A DNA stretch of 14,555 nucleotides from Frankiaceae bacterium (GTDB lineage: Bacteria; Actinomycetota; Actinomycetes; Mycobacteriales; SCTD01), in the NCBI GenBank assembly GCA_947479995.1, contig CANKBT010000037.1:1-14555 (forward strand), in the 5' to 3' direction. Under the pieces are notes generated by a model, which did not search any database, had not been told where the DNA came from, and saw only the letters and a list, made by a program, of their open reading frames with translations. Position 1 is the stretch's first letter. Each line of letters begins with the position of its first letter. A program made the translations under genes and the position numbers. Shown in pieces: positions 6,264 to 12,675 of the stretch.

Positions 6264-7652
6264 GTGCCCGTGACGACCGCGACGGAGGAGCGCCCCGCGG
6301 CGCCCCCCGCGCGGCGCGGGCGCGCGGCGCTCGCGGGGCTGCTCGCCGCGGGCGCGGGCACCGCCGTGCTGGCGCACCTCAGCGCCGGACCCGGCGGCAT
6401 CCTCGAGCGCCGCTACGCGCTGCTGCTGCTCGTCGGCGCGTGGACCGCGCTGTGGGTCGTCGCGGTCGCCTGCGCCCTGCGCGCACCGCGCCGCGCCGCG
6501 GTCGTCGCCGTGCTGCTGCTCGCCGTCGTCGTGCGCCTCGCGTCGGTCGCCGAGAAGGCGCCGCTGTCGGACGACCTCTACCGCTACGCGTGGGACGGCG
6601 TCGTGCAGCACGCCGGTGTCAACCCCTACGCGTACGCGCCGCGCGACGACGCGCTGCGGCCGCTGCGCGACACCGGCGGCCAGGACTGGCTGTGGCCGGA
6701 GCGCCTCGTCGGCGAGGAGCGCGACGCGCTGCTCAACCGCACCAACGTCGAGACCATCTACCCGCCGGTCGCCGAGGCGTGGTTCTACGCGGTGCACGCG
6801 GTCGTGCCGCTGTCGCTCGAGGACCAGGGCTACGAGCTCGTCGGGCTGGCGGTCGACCTCGCCGTGCTGGCGGTGCTGCTGGCGCTGCTGCGGCAGCGCG
6901 GCCGCGACCCGCGCGAGGTCGCCTTCTACGCGCTGTGCCCGCTGCCCGTGCTCGAGGCCGTGCAGAACGCGCACGTCGACGGCCTCGCGGTGCTGCTCGC
7001 GCTGCTGGGCGTGCTCGCCTGGCCGCGCCGCCCGGCGTGGGCGGCGGCGGCGCTGACGGCGGCGGCGCTCGTCAAGGTCTACCCGGGCGCGCTGCTCCCG
7101 CTGCTGCTGCGGGCGCGCACGGCGCGCGCCCGCGTGCTCGCCGTGGCCGTGGCGCTGCCCGTCGTGGCCTACCTGCCGCACGTCCTCGACGTCGGCCTCA
7201 AGGTGCTGGGCTACCTGCCGGGCTACCTCGGCGAGGAGCAGTACGACCAGGGCACGCGCTACCTGCTCGTCGGCCTCACCGGGCTGTCGGGCGCCCCGGC
7301 CACCGCCGTCACCGCGGTGCTGCTGCTGGGCGTGCTCGGCTGGGTGCTGCGCAGCGACGTCGACCTCGCGACCGCGTCCGTGCGCCTGCTCACCGGCGTC
7401 TTCCTGCTCGTCACGCCCGTGCAGCCCTGGTACGCCCTGCTGCTGCTCGCGCTCGCCACGGCGACGGGCGCGTGGTGGGCGGCCGCCGTCGCGCTCGCGT
7501 CGTACCCGCTGTTCTTCGCCACCATCGTCGAGGGCAGCGGCGCGACGGCCGGCCGGCTGTCGTACGGCGCCGCCGCGGTCGTCGTGCTCGTCGTCGCGGT
7601 GCGCGCGCGGCGGGCGGCGGCTCAGCGGCCGGTCGAGGTCCTCGCGGGGTAG
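6264..7652 (+). CDS. Polytopic GT-C glycosyltransferase, GT87-like (polyprenol-phosphate-sugar dependent)
   Basis: The 462-residue membrane protein has around ten hydrophobic helices. The early luminal loop after helix 2-3 carries the acidic motif SDDLYRYAWDG (D103/D104), then GVNPYAYAP and ETIYPPVAEAWF, the pattern of GT87/mannosyltransferase-type GT-C enzymes that take mannose or another sugar from polyprenyl phosphate outside the membrane. LVKVYPGALLPLLLR and TPVQPWYALLLL are further blocks typical of the family. Start: GTG at 6264 with a weak CGGA 7 nt upstream; the GTG at 6270 is a close alternative. The last 31 nt overlap the end of the opposing GT39-like gene. Acceptor and sugar are unknown; lipoglycan or protein O-mannosylation are the usual roles of such enzymes in actinomycetes. 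Confidence 0.9.
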   Translation: MPVTTATEERPAAPPARRGRAALAGLLAAGAGTAVLAHLSAGPGGILERRYALLLLVGAWTALWVVAVACALRAPRRAAVVAVLLLAVVVRLASVAEKAPLSDDLYRYAWDGVVQHAGVNPYAYAPRDDALRPLRDTGGQDWLWPERLVGEERDALLNRTNVETIYPPVAEAWFYAVHAVVPLSLEDQGYELVGLAVDLAVLAVLLALLRQRGRDPREVAFYALCPLPVLEAVQNAHVDGLAVLLALLGVLAWPRRPAWAAAALTAAALVKVYPGALLPLLLRARTARARVLAVAVALPVVAYLPHVLDVGLKVLGYLPGYLGEEQYDQGTRYLLVGLTGLSGAPATAVTAVLLLGVLGWVLRSDVDLATASVRLLTGVFLLVTPVQPWYALLLLALATATGAWWAAAVALASYPLFFATIVEGSGATAGRLSYGAAAVVVLVVAVRARRAAAQRPVEVLAG

Positions 7653-9208
7653 CGCTCGACCGTCGACTGCTCGCCGTAGCCGCCCTGCGGGCGCAGCACG
7701 CTGGTGGGCGTGCCGCGCAGGCCGCGCAGCGTCTCGTTGAGCGCCTCGCACTGCCGGTCGAAGGTGCGGTAGCCCGGCGACCAGACGACGAAGACGGCGC
7801 CCTCGGTGCGGGTGTCGAGCGTGCGGGCGAAGCGGAACGGGTTGGCGTCCTCGTTGCGCTCGGCGTAGTCGACCCAGTCGACGAGCGCCGGGTCGTCGAA
7901 GGTCGGGTAGACGACCTGGTCGGCGGTGGCCGGCAGGCGCCGGCTGATGGCCGGGCCGAGCTGGTCGGGGCAGTAGACGACGACGTCGCCCGGCATGAGC
8001 TGGCGCTCGAGGGCGGCGGCGGTGAGGCCCGCCTGCGTGCGCGTCGTCTGCGCCGGCTGCCCCACGACGCCCGCGAGCCCGGTGACCGCGACGACGACGA
8101 GCGCGACGCGGCGCGCGCGCTCGGGCAGCGCCCGCAGGCCGACGGCGGCCACGAGCAGCACGGGCACGAGCGCCACGGAGGAGTAGCGCGGGGCGAAGCC
8201 GGCGCCCACGACGATGCCGGCGAGCACGCCGAGCACGAGCGACCCGCCGCCGGCCGCGAGCACGAGCAGCGGGGTGCGGTGCACCGGCCGGCCGACGCGC
8301 ACGCCGTCGGCGAGGCGGTGCCCGGCGACCGCGAGCAGCACGAGCGACAGCACGAGCAGCGCCAGCACGATCGAGGCCTCCGAGCCGGCGCCCGTCCAGA
8401 CGACGACCGTGCTGTAGACGTCGGCGAAGGTCGGCTCGGCGGCCCACGGGGTGCCGGTGCGCGACACCTGGAACAGGAAGTCGGGCAGCCACGGAAGGAA
8501 GAGCACCCCGCCGGCGACCAGCGCGAGCAGGGTGCGCCGCGCGGCGCGGCGGGCGTCGCCGCGCAGGGAGAGGCCGAGCAGCACCAGGCCGGTGGCGGCG
8601 AGCAGGAACAGGCCCCAGTAGTGCGTGAGCGCGATCGCGCCGGACAGCAGGGCGACGGGCAGCAGCCGCAGCGCCGACGGCCGCTCCAGCGCGCGCAGCA
8701 CGCACAGCACGCCGAGGGCCGACAGCAGCTGCACGAGGGCGTACATGCGGGTCTCGGTGGCGTAGCGCACGGCGAACGGCGAGACCGCCACGAGCAGCGT
8801 CGCGGCCCAGGCCGCCGGGGCGCCGCCGAGCCGCCGGCCGGCGAGCCAGACGACCGGCAGGGTCAGCAGCGAGAAGACCGTCGACAGCGCGCGGGTGGCC
8901 GTCGCCGACTCGCCGAAGACCTCCATCCAGGCGTGCAGGAGCAGGTAGTACAGCGGCGGCGAGCCGTCGCGGCGCAGCGCGTCGAGCAGGTCGGGCACCG
9001 GGCGGCGCGAGATCTCGACCGACAGCGCCTCGTCGAGCCACAGCACGCTGGCGCTCCGCAGGCGCACGAGGACCGCGACGACGAGGACGACGGCCAGCAG
9101 CGCCGGCCAGGCGCGCGGCGGCACCCGGCGGCGTCGCCGGCGCGCGCCGGTGGGGCCGGTGGTGCCGTCGCCGGCCTGGGCGGCCGTCGCGGGCGGGGCG
9201 GTGGTCAT
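7622..9208 (-). CDS. Polytopic GT-C glycosyltransferase, GT39/ArnT-like
   Basis: The 528-residue protein begins with a Ala/Thr/Gly-rich cytosolic tail and an Arg cluster (residues 23-28), then a first helix and the loop motif WLDEALSVEIS (D59/E60), which is the conserved catalytic acidic motif of GT39/PMT and ArnT-like enzymes. DGSPPLYYLLLHAWM, VSPFAVRYATETRMYAL and ALTHYWGLFLL follow in the family's order, then additional helices to about residue 375. The C-terminal 150 residues are soluble and probably extracytoplasmic (PGDVVVYCPDQLGPAISRR onward). Expected role: transfer of a sugar from polyprenyl phosphate to a lipid, glycan or exported protein. The ATG at 9206-9208 has GGACGGAC upstream. 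The stop lies 31 nt inside the 3' end of the opposite GT87-like gene. Confidence 0.9.
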   Translation of the reverse strand: MTTAPPATAAQAGDGTTGPTGARRRRRRVPPRAWPALLAVVLVVAVLVRLRSASVLWLDEALSVEISRRPVPDLLDALRRDGSPPLYYLLLHAWMEVFGESATATRALSTVFSLLTLPVVWLAGRRLGGAPAAWAATLLVAVSPFAVRYATETRMYALVQLLSALGVLCVLRALERPSALRLLPVALLSGAIALTHYWGLFLLAATGLVLLGLSLRGDARRAARRTLLALVAGGVLFLPWLPDFLFQVSRTGTPWAAEPTFADVYSTVVVWTGAGSEASIVLALLVLSLVLLAVAGHRLADGVRVGRPVHRTPLLVLAAGGGSLVLGVLAGIVVGAGFAPRYSSVALVPVLLVAAVGLRALPERARRVALVVVAVTGLAGVVGQPAQTTRTQAGLTAAALERQLMPGDVVVYCPDQLGPAISRRLPATADQVVYPTFDDPALVDWVDYAERNEDANPFRFARTLDTRTEGAVFVVWSPGYRTFDRQCEALNETLRGLRGTPTSVLRPQGGYGEQSTVERYPARTSTGR

Positions 9209-9228
9209 GTCCGTCCATGATGCAGGCC

Positions 9229-9247
9229 GCCGCAGGGCCCCTGCGGC
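9229..9247. repeat. Short inverted repeat in the 5' leader of the GT39-like gene
   Basis: GCCGCAGGG (9229-9237) and CCCTGCGGC (9239-9247) are exact inverse copies around one base, giving a tight stem of 7-8 bp. It lies 21-39 bp upstream of the GT39-like ATG. It could be an operator, or a stem in the leader RNA; no regulator or riboswitch class is recognised. Confidence 0.4.
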
Positions 9248-9271
9248 GCGCCGTCGGCCCGGTGCGCCTTC

Positions 9272-9287
9272 GTGACGGTCTTGTGAC
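9272..9287. promoter_or_regulatory. Direct repeat GTGAC-N6-GTGAC in a divergent promoter region
   Basis: Two copies of GTGAC start 11 bp apart (9272 and 9283), within the slightly longer match CTTCGTGACG / CTTGTGACG. An 11-bp period, one helical turn, is the layout bound by OmpR-type response regulators. The site lies in the 261-bp gap between the GT39-like and FAD genes. About 40 bp to the right, TAGCCT at 9321-9326 could be a -10 element for the plus-strand FAD gene, leaving a leader of roughly 150 nt. Both are pattern-based guesses. Confidence 0.3.
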
Positions 9288-9470
9288 GAGTTGCGGGGAC
9301 GATGGACAACGGCCCGCCGTTAGCCTTGCGACCAGAGCCCGTGCGTCCGCCGACCCCGCGGACGCCCCGCGTCCTGCCCGAGCCCGGACCGTGACCCGCC
9401 CGCAGGTGGCGAGTCGTCCGGCAGCGGGCACGACCACGAGTGCCCGACCCCGACCCGCCCCGCGGACCCC

Positions 9471-9475
9471 AGGAG
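9471..9475 (+). promoter_or_regulatory. Shine-Dalgarno deciding the FAD-protein start
   Basis: AGGAG followed by a 5-nt spacer to the GTG at 9481. The in-frame GTG at 9475 overlaps this motif and is therefore unlikely to be the start. Confidence 0.65.
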
Positions 9476-9480
9476 TGTGC

Positions 9481-11019
9481 GTGCCCAGCCCTGCCAGCAG
9501 CCCCGAGGCCAGCCCCGACCGCAGCGCCGCCGGCGAGGCCCCGCACGACGGCCCCGTCGTCGTCATCGGCGCCGGCCCGGCCGGTCTGACCGCCGCGTAC
9601 GAGCTCGGCAAGGCGGGCGTGCAGCCGGTCGTGGTCGAGGGCGGCCCGGTCGTGGGCGGCATCAGCCAGACCGTCGAGCGCGACGGCTGGCGCTTCGACA
9701 TCGGCGGCCACCGCTTCTTCACCAAGGTGCCCGAGGTCGAGGCGCTGTGGCACGAGATCCTCCCCGAGGAGGACTTCCTGCTCCGGCCGCGGATGAGCCG
9801 GATCTTCTACCGCGGCAAGCTCTACGACTACCCGCTCAAGGCCACCAACGCGCTCGGCAACCTCGGCGTGCTCGAGGCCGTGAAGTGCGTGCTGTCGTAC
9901 GTCATGGTGCGGATCCGCCCGCCGAAGGACCAGAGCAACTTCGAGGGCTGGACGGCCGCCCGCTTCGGCTGGCGCCTCTACCGGATCTTCTTCAAGACCT
10001 ACACCGAGAAGCTCTGGGGCGTGCCCGCCACCTCGATCCAGTCCGACTGGGCGGCGCAGCGCATCAAGAACCTCTCGCTGTTCTCGGCGATCCTCAACGC
10101 GCTGCTGCCGAAGCGGAACCAGAAGGAGATCACCTCCCTCATCGAGGAGTTCCAGTACCCCAAGTACGGCCCCGGGATGATGTGGGAGGCCGCGCGCGAC
10201 AAGGTGGTCGCCCTCGGCGGCGACGTCCGGATGAACGCCGAGGTCGAGCGCGTCCGCCGCGACGACGCCGGCGCCACGGGCGTCGTGCTGGCCGGCGGCG
10301 AGGAGCTGCCCGCCGCGCACGTCATCTCCTCGATGCCGATCAACCAGCTCATCCAGGCGATGGAGCCCGCGGCCCCGGCCGAGGTCGTCGCCGCCGCCGA
10401 CGACCTGCGCCACCGCGACTTCCTCACCGTCGCGCTCGTCGTGCCGGAGCGCTTCTCGTTCCCGGACAACTGGATCTACATCCACTCGCCCGAGGTCAAG
10501 GTCGGCCGCATCCAGAACTTCGGCTCCTGGTCGCCGTACCTCGTCAAGGACGGCCGCACCTGCCTCGGCCTCGAGTACTTCGTCAACGAGGGCGACGAGA
10601 CCTGGACCATGCCGGACGACGAGCTCGTCGCCCTCGCGCAGAAGGAGATCGCGCAGCTCGGCCTGGTCACCGGTGACGTCATCGAGGCCGGCTACGTCGT
10701 CCGGATGCCGAAGGCCTATCCCGTGTACGACGAGTTCTACAAGCGCAACGTCGACGTCATCCGGGCTTGGCTCGCCGAGGCCGTGCCGAACGTGCACCCC
10801 GTCGGCCGCAACGGCATGCACCGCTACAACAACGCCGACCACAGCATGATGACGGCGCTGCTCACCGCGCAGAACATCCTCGGAGCGACGCCCCCGCACG
10901 ACGTGTGGGACGTCAACGTCGAGGAGGACTACCACGAGGAGCAGCGCACGCCGAAGACCGGCGGCACCGCGCAGGGCACCGGCCGCGACGCGCCGATCAT
11001 CCCGCGCAAGGCCGCCTAG
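9481..11019 (+). CDS. FAD/NAD(P)-dependent oxidoreductase, UDP-galactopyranose-mutase-like / amine-oxidase-like
   Basis: The 512-residue cytosolic protein opens with a 23-residue Ser/Pro/Ala-rich tail, then the dinucleotide-binding VVVIGAGPAGLTAAYELGKAG (G30, G32, G35) with the acidic E53 that caps FAD ribose. GGISQT and GGHRFFTKVPEV follow, as in UDP-galactopyranose mutases and the protein class annotated as PRK07208. Near the C-terminus GRNGMHRYNNADHSMMTALL is the second FAD-contact block (GRxGxxxYxNxDHS), also UGM-like. At about 512 residues it is longer than classical bacterial UGM (around 370-400), so I do not call it glf. A role in nucleotide-sugar or lipid-linked sugar chemistry is plausible given the flanking glycosyltransferases. 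The gene is richer in Lys, Ile, Phe and Tyr than its neighbours and ends in a strong terminator, suggesting good expression as a single gene. Confidence 0.9.
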   Translation: MPSPASSPEASPDRSAAGEAPHDGPVVVIGAGPAGLTAAYELGKAGVQPVVVEGGPVVGGISQTVERDGWRFDIGGHRFFTKVPEVEALWHEILPEEDFLLRPRMSRIFYRGKLYDYPLKATNALGNLGVLEAVKCVLSYVMVRIRPPKDQSNFEGWTAARFGWRLYRIFFKTYTEKLWGVPATSIQSDWAAQRIKNLSLFSAILNALLPKRNQKEITSLIEEFQYPKYGPGMMWEAARDKVVALGGDVRMNAEVERVRRDDAGATGVVLAGGEELPAAHVISSMPINQLIQAMEPAAPAEVVAAADDLRHRDFLTVALVVPERFSFPDNWIYIHSPEVKVGRIQNFGSWSPYLVKDGRTCLGLEYFVNEGDETWTMPDDELVALAQKEIAQLGLVTGDVIEAGYVVRMPKAYPVYDEFYKRNVDVIRAWLAEAVPNVHPVGRNGMHRYNNADHSMMTALLTAQNILGATPPHDVWDVNVEEDYHEEQRTPKTGGTAQGTGRDAPIIPRKAA

Positions 11020-11036
11020 GCACCGCGCCCCGCACG

Positions 11037-11076
11037 ACGGAGGCCCGCCCACCCCTCGGGGTGGGCGGGCCTCCGT
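11037..11076. terminator. Bidirectional 19-bp hairpin terminator
   Basis: ACGGAGGCCCGCCCACCCC (11037-11055) and its exact inverse complement (11058-11076) flank the dinucleotide TC, so the working loop is about 4 nt. It starts 18 nt after the FAD-gene stop and lies 47 nt past the stop of the opposing SDR gene, so it can end both transcripts. No U-tract is present. An outer pair of 10-bp arms (CCCGCACGAC at 11029-11038, GTCGTGCGGG at 11091-11100) can form an alternative larger stem around it. Confidence 0.9.
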
Positions 11077-11123
11077 CGGCCGGGGCGGTCGTCGTGCGGG
11101 CCGTCGTCGAGCGGCCGGGCGGC

Positions 11124-12185
11124 TCAGCCGGAGTGCCCGCCGCCGGGCAGGACGGCGCGGACCGCCTCGGCGAGGCGCTTCGGGCCGCCGGCGCGGGGGC
11201 GCAGCACCGGGGTGTCGGCACCGGCGCCGCGGGCCATGCCGTCGACGACCTCGAGCAGGGCCTCGCCGGCGTCGTGCTCGGGGCGCCAGCCGAGCACCTC
11301 GTGGGCGCGGGTGGTGTCCATCAGCGGGCCGAGCGTCCCGAGGTCGACCCAGCCCGGGTCGGTGGGCTGCACGTGCAGCCGCCAGGTGACGTCGACGACC
11401 GCGCGGGCCAGGCGCCGGGGCACCGGCACCTGCTTGGCGCCCAGCAGGGCGGCGAGCGACTGCGGGTCGAGCACGGGCTCGGCGGCCACGTTGAAGGCGC
11501 CGGTCACCGGCGTTGTCGCGGCGAGCGCGAAGGCGCGGGCGACGTCGGCGGCGTGCACGGCCTGGATCGCCAGCTCCGGCACGCGGGGCACGACCGGCAG
11601 CAGCGCGCGGCGCACGAGCGACTGCGGCACGAACGGCCCGAGGAAGTAGCGCGCGAGCGAGCTCGCGGCCTGCTCCTGCAGCACGACGCCGGGGCGGATG
11701 CGCACGACGCGGCGCTCGGGGTGGGCCTGCTCGAGGGCGTCGAGCGCGGCCTCGCAGGCCGCCTTGTGCCGGCTGTAGACCGACGTCGAGATGCCGGTGT
11801 GCGGGTGGTCCTCGGTGACGCGCGGGGAGTTGGGGCCCGGCGCGTACGTGCCGACGCTGCTGGCGTGCACGAGGGCGGGCACGCCCTCGGCGACGACGGC
11901 GTCGAAGACGCGCTGCGAGCCGACCACGTTGACCCGGCGCATGGCGTCCTGGTCGTGGGCGGGCTGCAGCAGGAAGGCCAGGTGCACGACGACGTCGGCG
12001 CCGCGCACCACCGGGCCGAGGTCGTCCTCGGCGACGTCGGCGCTGCGCCACTCGACGCGCGGGTCGAGGTCGCCGCCCAGTCGGCGGGCCACGCCGACGA
12101 CGCTGGTGACGGACGGGTGGGCGAGGAGCTGGGGGACGAGCTGCGAGCCGATGTTGCCGGTCGCGCCCGTGACGACGATGCGCAT
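11124..12185 (-). CDS. Extended-SDR NAD(P)-dependent epimerase/dehydratase
   Basis: The 353-residue protein starts MRIVVTGATGNIGSQL, the NAD(P)-binding glycine motif at residues 7-13. SSVGTYAPGP and SVYSRHKAACE give the serine and the YxxxK pair of the SDR active site. VRIRPGVVL and ITAFNVAAEP-like GAFNVAAEPVLDPQSL belong to the C-terminal substrate lobe of NAD-dependent epimerases/dehydratases. Compared with the epimerase at 495-1547 it lacks the cysteine insertion and is not its close paralog. The substrate is unknown. The ATG at 12183-12185 is used; AGAGG sits too close to it and GGGGAC is about 10 nt upstream, so the ribosome site is mediocre. It diverges from the SRPBCC gene across a 100-bp gap that contains an inverted repeat. 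Confidence 0.9.
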   Translation of the reverse strand: MRIVVTGATGNIGSQLVPQLLAHPSVTSVVGVARRLGGDLDPRVEWRSADVAEDDLGPVVRGADVVVHLAFLLQPAHDQDAMRRVNVVGSQRVFDAVVAEGVPALVHASSVGTYAPGPNSPRVTEDHPHTGISTSVYSRHKAACEAALDALEQAHPERRVVRIRPGVVLQEQAASSLARYFLGPFVPQSLVRRALLPVVPRVPELAIQAVHAADVARAFALAATTPVTGAFNVAAEPVLDPQSLAALLGAKQVPVPRRLARAVVDVTWRLHVQPTDPGWVDLGTLGPLMDTTRAHEVLGWRPEHDAGEALLEVVDGMARGAGADTPVLRPRAGGPKRLAEAVRAVLPGGGHSG

Positions 12186-12197
12186 GCCTCTGGCGTC

Positions 12198-12223
12198 CCC
12201 GGTGTGGGGTGGGGGACACCGGG
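12198..12223. repeat. 8-bp inverted repeat between divergent SDR and SRPBCC genes
   Basis: CCCGGTGT (12198-12205) and ACACCGGG (12216-12223) are exact inverse complements separated by a G-rich 10-bp loop. It lies 13 bp upstream of the SDR start and 63 bp upstream of the SRPBCC start. It could be an operator for both genes, or a stem in the SDR leader RNA. Confidence 0.5.
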
Positions 12224-12234
12224 CAGGGGCCGGG
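12206..12234 (+). other. Putative G-quadruplex motif
   Basis: Five guanine runs lie on the plus strand: 12206-12209, 12211-12215, 12221-12223, 12226-12229 and 12232-12234, with spacers of 1, 5, 2 and 2 nt. This satisfies the G3+N1-7 quadruplex rule with one run to spare. It overlaps the right arm of the 8-bp inverted repeat, so the two structures exclude each other, and it ends just before the ATG at 12236. Confidence 0.5.
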
Positions 12235-12235
12235 C

Positions 12236-12289
12236 ATGACGCAGCACACGGGCACCCGGGCCGGCACGAGCACGAGGGGCGCGGCGTGA
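12236..12289 (+). CDS. Possible 17-residue leader ORF coupled to the SRPBCC gene
   Basis: ATG at 12236 is preceded by AGGGG with a 6-nt spacer and encodes MTQHTGTRAGTSTRGAA, then TGA at 12287-12289. That stop overlaps the GTG start of the SRPBCC gene as GTGA, the same 4-nt coupling used in the operon at 2657-4644. The peptide is hydrophilic, rich in Thr, Arg, Gly and Ala, and has no runs of one amino acid that would suggest attenuation. It may be a translated leader or may be chance in GC-rich DNA. Confidence 0.3.
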   Translation: MTQHTGTRAGTSTRGAA

Positions 12290-12675
12290 GCGAGCACCAG
12301 GTGAGCCGGGTCGTGCAGGCCCCTGCCGAGGCGGTCCTCGCGGTCGTCGCCGACGTCGCGCGGCTGCCGGAGTGGCTGCCGGCCGTCGACCGCGCCCGCA
12401 CGCTGCCCGACGGCGAGGTGCACGTCGAGGGCGACGCCGTGTCCTCCGACGGCTTCTGGCGGCCCTCGCCCGAGCAGCGCCGCGTCGAGTGGTCGACGCC
12501 GTCGCGCGGGGGCGAGCCCGGCCGCTACGCCGGCTGGCTGCAGCTGGAGGACAGCGCGGGCGGCGGCACCGAGGTCGTCGTCCACCTGTCGTTCCTCGCC
12601 GAGGAGCCCCCGCCCGGCGTCGAGGCCGAGCTCGGCCGGTCGCTCGAGGCGCTGGCCGACCTCGTCGAGGGCTAG
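12286..12675 (+). CDS. SRPBCC-fold (polyketide cyclase/START-like) small protein
   Basis: The 129-residue protein fits the helix-grip fold: SEHQVSRVVQAPAEAVLAVVADVARLPEWLPAVDRAR is the standard opening of SRPBCC/polyketide-cyclase-type-2 proteins (strand, helix, then the PEWLP turn), followed by antiparallel strands and a final long helix (GVEAELGRSLEALADLVEG). Such proteins bind hydrophobic ligands in a central cavity and may be enzymes or carriers; no ligand is evident. GTG at 12286 is chosen because GAGGGG sits 6 nt upstream. The TAG stop shares the bases CTAG with the opposing treZ stop. It is divergent from the SDR gene and may be co-regulated with it. Confidence 0.88.
   Translation: MSEHQVSRVVQAPAEAVLAVVADVARLPEWLPAVDRARTLPDGEVHVEGDAVSSDGFWRPSPEQRRVEWSTPSRGGEPGRYAGWLQLEDSAGGGTEVVVHLSFLAEEPPPGVEAELGRSLEALADLVEG

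Noticed and set aside
6200..9220. A 1,006-codon open frame on the plus strand
   Set aside because: It is out of frame with the GT87-like gene and antisense to the GT39-like gene; the product is Arg/Ala/Gln/His-rich without motifs.
9217..9480. N-terminal extension of the FAD protein from the ATG at 9217
   Set aside because: The extension is Ala/Arg/Pro-rich with no motif, crosses the inverted repeat and candidate promoter, and the AGGAG site supports the GTG at 9481.
6048..9725. A 1,225-codon open frame on the minus strand
   Set aside because: It covers the GT87-like gene in antisense and the GT39-like gene in another frame; no domain is visible and the composition is that of a shadow frame.
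12444..12640. Coding function on the strand opposite the SRPBCC gene
   Set aside because: The opposite strand is open only as part of the long shadow frame, while the plus strand has a coherent SRPBCC fold and a good ribosome site.
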